From CAZXEU01 sp965207385 (GTDB lineage: Bacteria; Bacteroidota; Rhodothermia; Rhodothermales; Bin80): DNA of 64,000 nucleotides. A program made the translations under genes and the position numbers. Every line of letters begins with the position of its first letter. Position 1 is the stretch's first letter. The DNA lies in NCBI GenBank assembly GCA_965207385.1, contig CBDBLZ010000021.1:1178001-1242000 (forward strand). Reading direction: 5' to 3'. A model generated the notes under the pieces. The model made no database searches. It saw nothing but the letters and a program-made list of their open reading frames with translations, and was not told the DNA's origin. Positions 52,388-61,057 of the stretch are shown piece by piece.

Positions 52388-55300
52388 ATGCTGCTGACGA
52401 CTTGGCAGGCAGATCAACGATTGGGCATGCAAAATCGAATCCTCCAACAAAAGCGCTTCGGAGCACTTCTGGCTGTGCCCTTTGCCACCGCTTTGCTCGC
52501 ACTGCCCGCGGCAACGCAGGTGGTCACCTACGAGGTTTCGTTCCAGGGCAACTGGACGACGGCTAGTACGCCCGGAGGCGTGGTGGGCGGAGCGCACTTC
52601 ACAACTCTGATCGGCGGCGTTCACGGCGGCGGAGTCACCTTCTGGGAGGCCGGCCAGCAAGCCAGTCCCGGTGTCGAGCTCGTGGCGGAGCTGGGCTCGA
52701 CAGGGTCCTTCCGCAGCGAAGTCGCGGGCAGCCCGCACACACGATCCGTCATAGAGCAAGGCGTCTCAGGAGGCGGCACCGGTACTGCAAAATTCACGAT
52801 CAGCGTAACGAGAACCCATCCTTTGGTCACACTATTGTCCATGATCGGTCCCAGTCCGGACTGGTTCGTCGGTGTGTCGGGATTGTCCCTGCTTGATGGC
52901 GCGAATCAGTGGCGGCAGTCTTATGTGGTGAACCTCTATCCGTACGATGCCGGTACCGAAGACGGGACGGAATTCTCACTGTCCAATCCCGATACCGACC
53001 CACAAGGCGTTATTTCGGGCATCGCGGGAACGGGCAAGTTTTCCAGCGTGCGCATGGCGAGGCTGACCTTCACCAGGCTGACGCCGCTGGGGACATCCGT
53101 GAGCCTGTCGGCGTCTCCGAATCCGGTAGACGAGGGGCAGGCAGTGACGGTGACAGTGCGGCTGTCGGCGCCTTTGACGAACAACGTGTCTATCCCGCTG
53201 ACGCTGGCGGCAGGAACCGCCGAATCGGGCGATTTCGGGTCGCTGGCGAGCATCACGGTCCGCAGTAACCAGACCGTTGGCGAGGGCACGATCTCGACGG
53301 AAGACGATGCCGACGCCGACGACGAGACGTTCACGGTGGCGCTGGGCACGCTGCCGTCGGAGGTGACGGCGGGCAGCCCGTCGTCGGTCACGGTGACGAT
53401 CCGGGATGACGACCCGCCTCCTCCACCGAACAGGGCGCCCACGGTGCGGGCGTCCTGCGAGCCCTGCACGGTTCCGCGAGGTGGCGTGGTGCGACTTAGG
53501 GCCGACGCCTCTGATCCGGACGGCGACGCGATTGCATACGAGTGGAGCGCAGCGCAGGGGATGTTCGCGGGCGCGACTGACGGGCCGGATGCGCGGTGGA
53601 CGGCGCCTGGCCTACTCGGCTCCTTCGTCATCCGGATCGCGGTGAGCGACGGCAGAGGAGGTATGTCGGATGCAGAAGTCGTGGTCGACGTCGAGAACCG
53701 TCCCCCGGTGTTTGGACCGTCGCTCAATTTTGAGCTTGCCGAGAACCGCGACGGCCGCGGGATGCCGATTGTGATCGGTCGCGTTCGCGTGACCGATCCG
53801 GACGGGGACGATTTTGAGGTTGGATTGGCGTCGAGCAACGACCGCTTTGTCATCGATGCGGAGTCGGGGCATCTGAATTACACCGGCCCCGGGGAGGATT
53901 TCGAGGCGGGCCCGGATCGCTACGCGCTGACTGTGGCAGCCACGGACACGCTGGGCGGCGAAGCACAGGCCGAGGTCGTGGTGCACGTTATCAATGTGAA
54001 CGAACACCCGGCGGCTGTGGACGATATGCTGAGCGTGGGCGAGGACCGGCGGACCAGGGTAGATGTGCTGGCCAACGATGGCGATCCCGACCGCGGAGAC
54101 GTCATTCGCGTGGTTTCGGTTGGAGCGCCGACACATGGGCAGGCCGAGGTAGTCGACGCCGGGGCGGCCGTGCAGTATGCGCCGGATCCGAACTATCATG
54201 GTCCGGATCGCTTCAGCTACGTTGTTGCCGATACCGGCGGACTCGCGGATACGGCGACAGTTGAGGTCACCGTGACCCCGGTCAACGATGCGCCCAAAGC
54301 TGCCGACGACCAGGCCACCACTTCGGAGGACGAAGCGATCGAGATCTCCGTGCTCGACAACGACGAGGATCTCGAGGGCGACCGACTGCACGTACGGAGC
54401 GTCTCGTCCGCCGTGCACGGCGAGGCCGCGGTGACGGCGGACGGAACGAAGGTATCCTACGCCCCGGATCCGGACTATCACGGTTCGGACCGCTTCACCT
54501 ACGTCGTGGCCGATGCGGGCGGTCTCGCGGATACCGCCATGGTTGATGTGACTGTGACCCCGGTCAATGACGCGCCCGAAGCCGCCGACGACCTGGTCAC
54601 CACTTCGGAGGACGAGGCGATCGAGATCTCCGTGCTCGACAACGACACGGATATTGACGGCGACCGGCTGCAGGTCCGGAGGGTCTCATCCGCCGAGTAC
54701 GGCGCGACCGCGACGACGGCGGACGGAACGAAGGTCTCCTACGTCCCGGATTCGAACTACCACGGTCCGGATCGCTTCACCTACGTGGTGGCCGATGCGG
54801 GCGGTCTCGCCGATACCGCGACGGTGGAAGTCACCGTGACCCCGGTCAACGACGCGCCGACAGCCGCCGACGACCAGGTCGCCACGCCGGAGGACGAGGC
54901 GATCGAGATCTCCGTGCTCGACAACGACACGGATCTTGATGGTGACCGGCTGCAGGTCCGGAGTGTCTCGCCCGCCGAGCACGGCGCGGCCGCCGTCACG
55001 GCGGACGGAATGAAGGTCTCCTACGTCCCGGATTCGAACTACCACGGTCTGGACCGCTTCAGCTACATCGTCTCCGACACGGATGGCCTCACCGACACGG
55101 CCAGCGTCGAAGTGACCGTGGTTCCGGTAAATGACGGACCGGAAGCGGTTGGCACGATCCCGAATCAGCTCCTGGTCGAGGGCGGTAGTGAGGTGGCAGT
55201 CGAACTCACACCCTTCTTCACCGATATCGAAGGCGATCCGCTGACCTTCAGTGCCGAGAGCTCCGACCAAGACATCGTCACCGCGTTCGTGCGGGGAGCG

Positions 55301-56893
55301 GCGCTCGTCCTGGTTCCGGTGGTTTCCGGCCACGCCACCGTCACCGTCGCGGCACGGGACACGGACGGTCTGGCCGCGACCCAGAGTGTATCCGTTGGCG
55401 TGAGCGACGGTCCCGTGCGAGCCTTGCTGAGCGACGCATTCGCCGCCATGGCGCGGTCCTATCTCTCAAGCACACGCATGACGCTCGAACGACGTGTCGC
55501 GCCCGGTGCTCATGCAATGGGAACCAATGCTAGCCGGCATGCGAGGCTGCACGTGGGAGGCAGATCGGTGGAGCTGCCGGAGCGGCACACCATGCGGGAA
55601 CTGGCAAGGCTTCTCGTGACGGAATGGGTGCCCGATCCCAGGCGGCTCTGGGAGCAATTCGCGCACCGGGCACGCTCGACCTACATCTACCCCGGAATGG
55701 AAATGTCGACGCCGGGCGAGACGCTGCACGCTTCGAGTGCGGTGCTCCTGGCGCCCGCGGGACTTTCGGGCCTGCGAAACCTCGCCCGCCGGCCGGCCGG
55801 GTTCTCGGGTGGGGACTTCACGCTAGGCTGGGGCGGTCAGGCCAATGGCTCGACACGCCGCGGAATTGCATGGGCGCTTTGGGGTCAGAGCGATGTGCAG
55901 CGCTTCGACGGCGGTGCAGACGAACCCGTCTCGGGACAAAGCGGCGTTTCCGGCGACTACGACGGAGACCTGCGCGCACGGTACCTGGGACTCGATGCAA
56001 AGCTTCCCAACTGGCTTTTTGGCCTCGCGCTGGGCCGCAGCCGAGGCACCGGCGACTGGGCCACAGGGGCGGCGAGCGGCTGGCTGGCCACGTCGATGAC
56101 TTCAGTGCACCCGTACCTGCGCTGGTCAGGCGGGGGCACGTCCGCGTGGGCGACATTCGGCGCCGGCAGAGGGGAGGCGCGCAATGAGCGGGCCGCGACG
56201 GGCCGCGTGGGCACGAGTCCGCTGGACCTGGCCATGGGGCTTGTCGAGCTTCGGCGGCGGTTGGGGCAAGCGGGCGATGCCCTCGCCTTTGGCCTGAGGG
56301 CAGACGCTGGCTGGGCAAGCCTGGCGACCGGCGATGGGACGAAGACCATCGACGGCTTGCGCGGGCGCGTGCACCAGGCCCGCCTCGGATTCGACGTGTT
56401 AGGTGAGATGCGAATCGGCGGCGCGGGGCTCGCCCCGTTCGGTGCCGTGCACCTGCGCAATGACGGCGGGGACGGACAGACCGGACGCGGCTTGGAGCTC
56501 TCGGGCGGGCTGCGTTCACAGATCGGCATCATCGGCCTTGACGTGCAGGGGCGATGGCTAGCCTTTCATACGGCCACCCGCTATCGCGAGAGCGGCGCTG
56601 GCCTGACCCTAACGGTGGGCGGGCGCGAGGAGGAGGGATTCTCTCTGTCCGCGTCTCCTCGCTGGGGCGGCCAGAGCAGGGGAGGAGTCGCGCTCTGGCG
56701 GGATCGTGTGCCAGGCATGCGCCCAGGTCCAGTCGCCCGCGCCGAGGACTGGACGATGGACGCGCGCAGCGCGTATCGGGCACGGTTGGGCGGTCAGCTG
56801 CTTGAGGTTGCCACTGTGTACAGTCGCGGATTGGGTGGTCGCAGCCTGCACCTGGCGGGATACGTTGGACTCAGGCTCGCCAACCGTCGATGA
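52388..56893 (+). CDS. Large repeat adhesin with autotransporter-like C-terminal barrel
   Basis: A protein of up to 1501 residues. A signal peptide lies at about 20-45 (FGALLAVPFATALLALPAA); ATG 52427 would put it at the very N terminus and may be the true start. Then: an unknown beta domain (50-230), a Calx-beta domain (about 234-344, ending in VTVTIRDDD and a proline run), a PKD/Ig-like domain (347-434), a cadherin-like domain (437-537, FELAENRDGRG), four tandem ~94-residue VCBS/cadherin-like units (538-911), a diverged Ig unit (917-1007), a linker, and a barrel region (about 1137-1501) with alternating Gly/aromatic strands ending GYVGLRLANRR. The domains are those of calcium-binding adhesins. 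The gene is visibly richer in G+C than its neighbours. Confidence 0.85.
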   Translation: MLLTTWQADQRLGMQNRILQQKRFGALLAVPFATALLALPAATQVVTYEVSFQGNWTTASTPGGVVGGAHFTTLIGGVHGGGVTFWEAGQQASPGVELVAELGSTGSFRSEVAGSPHTRSVIEQGVSGGGTGTAKFTISVTRTHPLVTLLSMIGPSPDWFVGVSGLSLLDGANQWRQSYVVNLYPYDAGTEDGTEFSLSNPDTDPQGVISGIAGTGKFSSVRMARLTFTRLTPLGTSVSLSASPNPVDEGQAVTVTVRLSAPLTNNVSIPLTLAAGTAESGDFGSLASITVRSNQTVGEGTISTEDDADADDETFTVALGTLPSEVTAGSPSSVTVTIRDDDPPPPPNRAPTVRASCEPCTVPRGGVVRLRADASDPDGDAIAYEWSAAQGMFAGATDGPDARWTAPGLLGSFVIRIAVSDGRGGMSDAEVVVDVENRPPVFGPSLNFELAENRDGRGMPIVIGRVRVTDPDGDDFEVGLASSNDRFVIDAESGHLNYTGPGEDFEAGPDRYALTVAATDTLGGEAQAEVVVHVINVNEHPAAVDDMLSVGEDRRTRVDVLANDGDPDRGDVIRVVSVGAPTHGQAEVVDAGAAVQYAPDPNYHGPDRFSYVVADTGGLADTATVEVTVTPVNDAPKAADDQATTSEDEAIEISVLDNDEDLEGDRLHVRSVSSAVHGEAAVTADGTKVSYAPDPDYHGSDRFTYVVADAGGLADTAMVDVTVTPVNDAPEAADDLVTTSEDEAIEISVLDNDTDIDGDRLQVRRVSSAEYGATATTADGTKVSYVPDSNYHGPDRFTYVVADAGGLADTATVEVTVTPVNDAPTAADDQVATPEDEAIEISVLDNDTDLDGDRLQVRSVSPAEHGAAAVTADGMKVSYVPDSNYHGLDRFSYIVSDTDGLTDTASVEVTVVPVNDGPEAVGTIPNQLLVEGGSEVAVELTPFFTDIEGDPLTFSAESSDQDIVTAFVRGAALVLVPVVSGHATVTVAARDTDGLAATQSVSVGVSDGPVRALLSDAFAAMARSYLSSTRMTLERRVAPGAHAMGTNASRHARLHVGGRSVELPERHTMRELARLLVTEWVPDPRRLWEQFAHRARSTYIYPGMEMSTPGETLHASSAVLLAPAGLSGLRNLARRPAGFSGGDFTLGWGGQANGSTRRGIAWALWGQSDVQRFDGGADEPVSGQSGVSGDYDGDLRARYLGLDAKLPNWLFGLALGRSRGTGDWATGAASGWLATSMTSVHPYLRWSGGGTSAWATFGAGRGEARNERAATGRVGTSPLDLAMGLVELRRRLGQAGDALAFGLRADAGWASLATGDGTKTIDGLRGRVHQARLGFDVLGEMRIGGAGLAPFGAVHLRNDGGDGQTGRGLELSGGLRSQIGIIGLDVQGRWLAFHTATRYRESGAGLTLTVGGREEEGFSLSASPRWGGQSRGGVALWRDRVPGMRPGPVARAEDWTMDARSAYRARLGGQLLEVATVYSRGLGGRSLHLAGYVGLRLANRR
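53990..55120 (+). repeat. Four tandem 282/285-bp units inside the adhesin gene
   Basis: The boundary coding TPVND recurs at 54275, 54557, 54839 and, diverged, 55121: exactly 282 bases (94 codons) each. The first unit starts near 53990 and is 285 bases. Units 2-4 share long near-identical stretches around EDEAIEISVLDNDxDxxGDR and YHGxDRF(T/S)Y, also at synonymous sites, so they are recent duplications and prone to copy-number change or assembly collapse. Confidence 0.9.
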
Positions 56894-57309
56894 ATCGCCA
56901 GGAAGTTCATCGGAAGGCTTATTTGGTACCCGCGCGTGTTTTTTGCTCGCGATCAGATCACGCATCCTCCGCCGCTGTGCGATTGGGCCGAGGAGCCTGT
57001 GTTCCATTCGCGGGTGAGCGCTCGGACTTTATCCCGCATTCCGGAGCTTGACTCGGTGTGGCACACTGCCGCCTGCGTGGCCAAGTTGCCAGAGCCGCAA
57101 TTGCGAGCAACCGTTCGGACGGCACCTCCCCACGTGGCGCGGAAGGGTGACAGCGGCAGAGGTTACGGCCAATCAATCCCGCACTCCGGTTGTGCGGTTA
57201 CAACGGGGTCCATACTCGTCCAGCGGCAAGATCGTGCAATTCTGATCAGGCCAACGGGATCTTTTGCCAGGACTGGCGCCTTCTGCGCTCCGACTACGCG
57301 GCGGCCCCG
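56894..57309. other. Gap of ~416 bases after the adhesin gene
   Basis: This is the shared 3' side of the adhesin and the convergent lipoprotein gene. A run of six T at about 56938-56943 follows a GC-rich patch (CCCGCGCG), but I find no stable hairpin before it. Several open frames cross the region without recognisable translation. No RNA gene seen. Confidence 0.4.
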
Positions 57310-58377
57310 CTATTTCTCACAGCAATTCTCCGCCTGCCATGTGTACAACCGGATTTCTGGGGAAGGCTCAATGACTGCCACGGCAATCTCAATACCTTGC
57401 GCTGCCGGGCGGGCAGCGATGTCTATGGGGTAGAACGACTTCTGCAGCACGGGCTCACCGTCCAGGAGGATATGGCGCAGCATACCAGCCTTGTCGTAGA
57501 CATCGATCCGAAGCCACCCCGGTCGCATGTTGAGTACGTACAAGGCTGTATCAAGCGCGGCAGCGCTTCCGGCAATCAGCGGCGCACCGCGTGCCCGGCC
57601 TGCGTCAAAGGCCCGGGTGCGGTGAAGCATCGGAGAGTCGAAGCCCGTCAGAGTGAGCGAATCGTGGTCGCCGGCTAGGCTGGGCGGATACAAATCAACG
57701 ATCGGATAAAAGCCGGAGAGGCTCACCAGGTCATCCTGCCACGTCCGTAGCAGTCCTGCATGGCGCCACTGGGATCCTTTGAGCAAGCGGCGCGACAACT
57801 CGCGGCCACCGGGGCCGATCAGGGCCAAATAACCTTGCTCATCCCTGGAGACCACCTTCAGGTATAGACTCGCCTCGCCAGCTACGGCGTACTGGAGTGC
57901 CTGTCGGGGTATGTCTGACGGCACACGTACGCTACGGGAAGGCGCGGCGTCCACGAGAAACGTAAACAGCGCACTGGACGGGCTGTATACGATGATCGTA
58001 TCACCGCGCTGGCCAGCCAGATAGGGAACCTGGAGGCCATCCCACGTTATTTCGCGCGAATCGCTTGCGCTCGCGGCAAAGGAGAATATGCTGCCGCGCT
58101 CGGCATCCGCGACGAACAGTGTGCCATCGCTGCCGAACAGGACGGTGCGCGGATATTCGAGCGCGACATCGCCAAGGCCTGTCAGCGTTCCGGTCCGCTG
58201 CAAGGTATCTGCAAGCATGCGGCCGGCAATTTGCCTGGAGAGAGAATCTGCGGCCGATACGGCGCGCGATTCGGTTCGCGTGCACGAGAACGGAAGGCAG
58301 CCGGAGAGCACAATAGTCGCTGCCGGAATCAGCAGCCACGGGTTAAAGTCGGGGAGGACACCGGGGCCACGCCTCAC
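57310..58377 (-). CDS. Exported lipoprotein, probable beta-propeller, function unknown
   Basis: A 355-residue protein coupled to the HtrA gene. The start is GTG 58377: it has a ribosome site GAGGAG (58390-58385) seven bases upstream that overlaps the end of the HtrA gene, and the HtrA stop is four bases before the start. The N terminus (FNPWLLIPAATIVLSGC) ends in a lipobox. The rest contains strand-rich segments with a spaced pattern such as TVLFGSDGTLFVADAERGSI and DTIIVYSPSSALFTFLVDAA, as in 6-bladed propellers of the NHL/BF3886 sort; this is a fold guess. It is probably membrane-attached on the periplasmic side. Confidence 0.68.
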   Translation of the reverse strand: MRRGPGVLPDFNPWLLIPAATIVLSGCLPFSCTRTESRAVSAADSLSRQIAGRMLADTLQRTGTLTGLGDVALEYPRTVLFGSDGTLFVADAERGSIFSFAASASDSREITWDGLQVPYLAGQRGDTIIVYSPSSALFTFLVDAAPSRSVRVPSDIPRQALQYAVAGEASLYLKVVSRDEQGYLALIGPGGRELSRRLLKGSQWRHAGLLRTWQDDLVSLSGFYPIVDLYPPSLAGDHDSLTLTGFDSPMLHRTRAFDAGRARGAPLIAGSAAALDTALYVLNMRPGWLRIDVYDKAGMLRHILLDGEPVLQKSFYPIDIAARPAAQGIEIAVAVIEPSPEIRLYTWQAENCCEK

Positions 58378-58381
58378 GCGT

Positions 58382-59554
58382 TCACTCCTCTGTGCTGCCG
58401 GTGTGCAGGCTGATCTCAAGCCGCCGGCCACCTCGAATGACCGAGTGTGTGAGTCTGTCGCCAGGCCGGAAGTCGTGAAGACGGGCTATGTAGTCGTCCA
58501 GGCTGGCAATCCGTTCGCCTTCCAGCGCCACGATGACATCATACTGCAAAAGCCCGGCCGACTCCGCAGGCGAGCTCCTTTCTACGGACTCCACCATGAC
58601 GCCCTGCACGCTGCCAAGCTTGAGCGCAAGCGCGATGCGCTGGGTCACATCCACGCCGCGCAGACCCGTGAAGTAGGACCTGTCCACTGCTCCATTGGTG
58701 CGCAATTCCTTCACAATGCGAATGGCTTTCCAAGCCGGCACTGCGAATCCAACGCCCACGGAGCCGCCGCTTTCGCTGTAGATCGCGGTATTGACTCCGA
58801 TTACGCGCCCCAGCGCGTTTAAAAGGGGGCCGCCCGAGTTGCCGCGGTTAATGGAAGCGTCAGTCTGGATCATGTCCCGGTAAATGCGTCCCGATTGCTG
58901 TCCCAGGTTTCTCCCCGTGCCGCTTACGACACCTACCGTAACCGTGGGCTGGGCAGCTTCGAACAGTCCAAACGGGTTGCCCAGCGCAATGGCCCACTCT
59001 CCCACAATGGGGACCTCGTCCGCATGGAAGGCCAGGTACGGCAACTCACCGGCCGGATCTACCTTTACCAGGGCCAGGTCGGATGCTCTGTCCGTACCGA
59101 CAAGTTGCGCATCCAGAGTTTCGCCGCTCGGCAGGGAAACCGTGATCTTCGTGGCATTTCCGACCACATGGTCATTCGTGACAATGTAGCCATCGGGTGA
59201 GATGAGAAAGCCCGAGCCAAGGTTCTGGACCGGGCGCTCCACCACGCGCGGCTGGAAGAATTGTTCAAAGAATGGGTCGCTGAAGAAATCGCTGAGCGGG
59301 TCCTGTACGCGCAAACGCTGCACCTCTATGACGTTGACGCTGACGATGGCAGGCACAGCCGATTCAACCGCCCGCGTAATGGCATTTCGCCGGCCCGCTG
59401 TGACCGAGTCATTGAGTGCAGGCAGTTGGTCATCGACCGGTTCGACAGGAGGCCCGGGCAGCGTTGGTGGCCGTTGAGTAGTCTCCTGGCACCCGATGGT
59501 TACCAGGGCGAGTAGCAGAAATAGTGGGTGCACCTGTAGCCGCGCTTGTGCCAA
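58382..59554 (-). CDS. HtrA/DegP-type serine protease, lipoprotein with one PDZ domain
   Basis: A 390-residue envelope protease. The N terminus ends in the lipobox LVTIGC, so it is probably anchored as a lipoprotein. The trypsin-like domain (residues about 50-275) has the catalytic histidine in YIVTNDHVVGNA, aspartate in DRASDLALVKVD and serine in NRGNSGGPLLNALG. A single PDZ domain follows (about 285-385, GLLQYDVIVALEGERIASLD). The start is TTG 59554; GTG 59533, seven codons later, would give a more compact signal. It is co-transcribed with the propeller lipoprotein, a possible substrate sensor or client. Confidence 0.9.
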   Translation of the reverse strand: MAQARLQVHPLFLLLALVTIGCQETTQRPPTLPGPPVEPVDDQLPALNDSVTAGRRNAITRAVESAVPAIVSVNVIEVQRLRVQDPLSDFFSDPFFEQFFQPRVVERPVQNLGSGFLISPDGYIVTNDHVVGNATKITVSLPSGETLDAQLVGTDRASDLALVKVDPAGELPYLAFHADEVPIVGEWAIALGNPFGLFEAAQPTVTVGVVSGTGRNLGQQSGRIYRDMIQTDASINRGNSGGPLLNALGRVIGVNTAIYSESGGSVGVGFAVPAWKAIRIVKELRTNGAVDRSYFTGLRGVDVTQRIALALKLGSVQGVMVESVERSSPAESAGLLQYDVIVALEGERIASLDDYIARLHDFRPGDRLTHSVIRGGRRLEISLHTGSTEE

Positions 59555-59593
59555 AACAGCTGGAACGAGGCCCCTTTTCTCCTGTTTCTGCCT

Positions 59594-61057
59594 TCAACGT
59601 GTGCCTTTCAGGATGGCACGTGCAGCCATTGCGCCCGGAGCGCAGGAGAGTCCTCCGCCGGGATGGGTTCCGCTGCCACAAAAGTACAGCCCCGGAAGGG
59701 GGCCGGCATATCCTGAACAGGAGGACATGGGACGCACGAGGAGCTGGTCCGGTGCGTGCTCCAGATGATAGAGGTGGCCTCCTGGAATCGCGAAGTCACG
59801 AGTGATGTCTTGCGGGGTCCATGTGCGCACTGCGACCACACGGCTGGCCATGCCCGGGGCATAGCGGGAAAGGCGGCGGACCACGCTTCGTTCAAAATCT
59901 CGCACCCCGCCTTCGGACAGCGCATAGGGTACGTAGTGGGCGGTTACTGTGACGACTTCATGCCCCGGTGGGGCCAGGCCGGGACATTCCCGGGTCGGCA
60001 CATAGATGTCCAGAACGGGAAGCGAGGACGCACTTCCGTACTTGACTTTGTCAAAAGCCTTTTCAATCTGCGTGAGCGTGCCACCCGCGACGGCCCGTGC
60101 CGAGGGTCCTGCGTCTTGCCATTCCAGCCTCGTGTCAAGGGCGATCGCGATATGGGCGGCTGTGCCGCGGCTTCTAAGCAGCATGGCTTCACGGATGATC
60201 CTCGGCCCCAGGCTAGCGGGCTCGACAAGGTCCACGTAGACGGATTTGGGTGAGCATGACGCGGCGACGACCGGTGCGCTTATGCGCTCCCCACCGGAAA
60301 GCTCAACGCCGCAGACACCCGTCCCGGAGTCCGTTAGAATGCGCTCGACCGCCTTGCCGGTACGTATGGTGCAGACGCTGGCCGCCTTCTCCAAAGCTGC
60401 CACGAGAGCGGCTCCTCCTCCCAGCAAATGGTTTCGGTTTAGGGCTTCGTGCAGAAGCAGGTATAGTCCGCCGAACGCAGAGAACGGCCCACCATACGCG
60501 TTGGCAAGCGTTGGCACGGCAAGCGCTGCGCGCACAGGTTCGGCGTCGCCAAACTCGTCTAAAAAGTCCGCTGTGCTCATAGGGGCAAGGCGCAAAAGCT
60601 CCTCCATGGATTGCCTGCCCAGAAGGCGAAGGGCAAGAAGATGCCGCAGGAGTCCGAGCGTATCAGCCTTGCCGGTCAGCCCTGGCAGGGGCCGGTCGAA
60701 TACGCTCGCCAGCCAGGGCCCGGCCGAGTTGGCAAACTCGACGTAGGCCGCGCTCGGCTGAAGCATCGCATTTGGGCCATCGTCCGAGAGCACGCAAACC
60801 GGGGCGCGGCCGGGTCTCAGCAGCAGGCCGTGCTGAAGCAGATCCAGCTTGCTGACGACATCGGCACGCACCCGGCCGCTGTCGTGGATCATGCCTGCGG
60901 TTCGGTAGCCCGGAAAGAACTCGACAGAGCCGGCGAGTCCCCCAATGGCATTGCGCCGCTCTACCACCAAAACGCGTCTTCCGGCGCGGCCGAGCAGCGC
61001 CGCCGTGGTCAGGCCGTTGTGGCCGGCGCCGACAACTATGACATCGAACGTTTCCAT
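59594..61057 (-). CDS. Phytoene desaturase-like FAD-dependent oxidoreductase (copy 1)
   Basis: A 487-residue flavoprotein of the COG1233 phytoene desaturase-like group. The dinucleotide motif is FDVIVVGAGHNGLTTAALLG at the N terminus, followed by VLVVERRNAIGG; the end has GLYFCGSGTHPGGGLSCAPG, the FAD-binding C-terminal motif. ATG 61057 has a good ribosome site (AGGAGA) and overlaps the end of copy 2 by 22 bases. The substrate is unknown; carotenoid synthesis is not supported because no crt gene is nearby. It is the last gene of a three-gene unit with a GcvT-like protein. Confidence 0.87.
   Translation of the reverse strand: METFDVIVVGAGHNGLTTAALLGRAGRRVLVVERRNAIGGLAGSVEFFPGYRTAGMIHDSGRVRADVVSKLDLLQHGLLLRPGRAPVCVLSDDGPNAMLQPSAAYVEFANSAGPWLASVFDRPLPGLTGKADTLGLLRHLLALRLLGRQSMEELLRLAPMSTADFLDEFGDAEPVRAALAVPTLANAYGGPFSAFGGLYLLLHEALNRNHLLGGGAALVAALEKAASVCTIRTGKAVERILTDSGTGVCGVELSGGERISAPVVAASCSPKSVYVDLVEPASLGPRIIREAMLLRSRGTAAHIAIALDTRLEWQDAGPSARAVAGGTLTQIEKAFDKVKYGSASSLPVLDIYVPTRECPGLAPPGHEVVTVTAHYVPYALSEGGVRDFERSVVRRLSRYAPGMASRVVAVRTWTPQDITRDFAIPGGHLYHLEHAPDQLLVRPMSSCSGYAGPLPGLYFCGSGTHPGGGLSCAPGAMAARAILKGTR

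Noticed and set aside
53990..55120. Direct repeats as a possible CRISPR or satellite array
   Set aside because: The units are 282 bases, stay in frame and encode a clear domain; there are no short repeats with unique spacers.
56930..56950. T6 run after the adhesin as an intrinsic terminator
   Set aside because: No stable hairpin precedes it within a usable distance.
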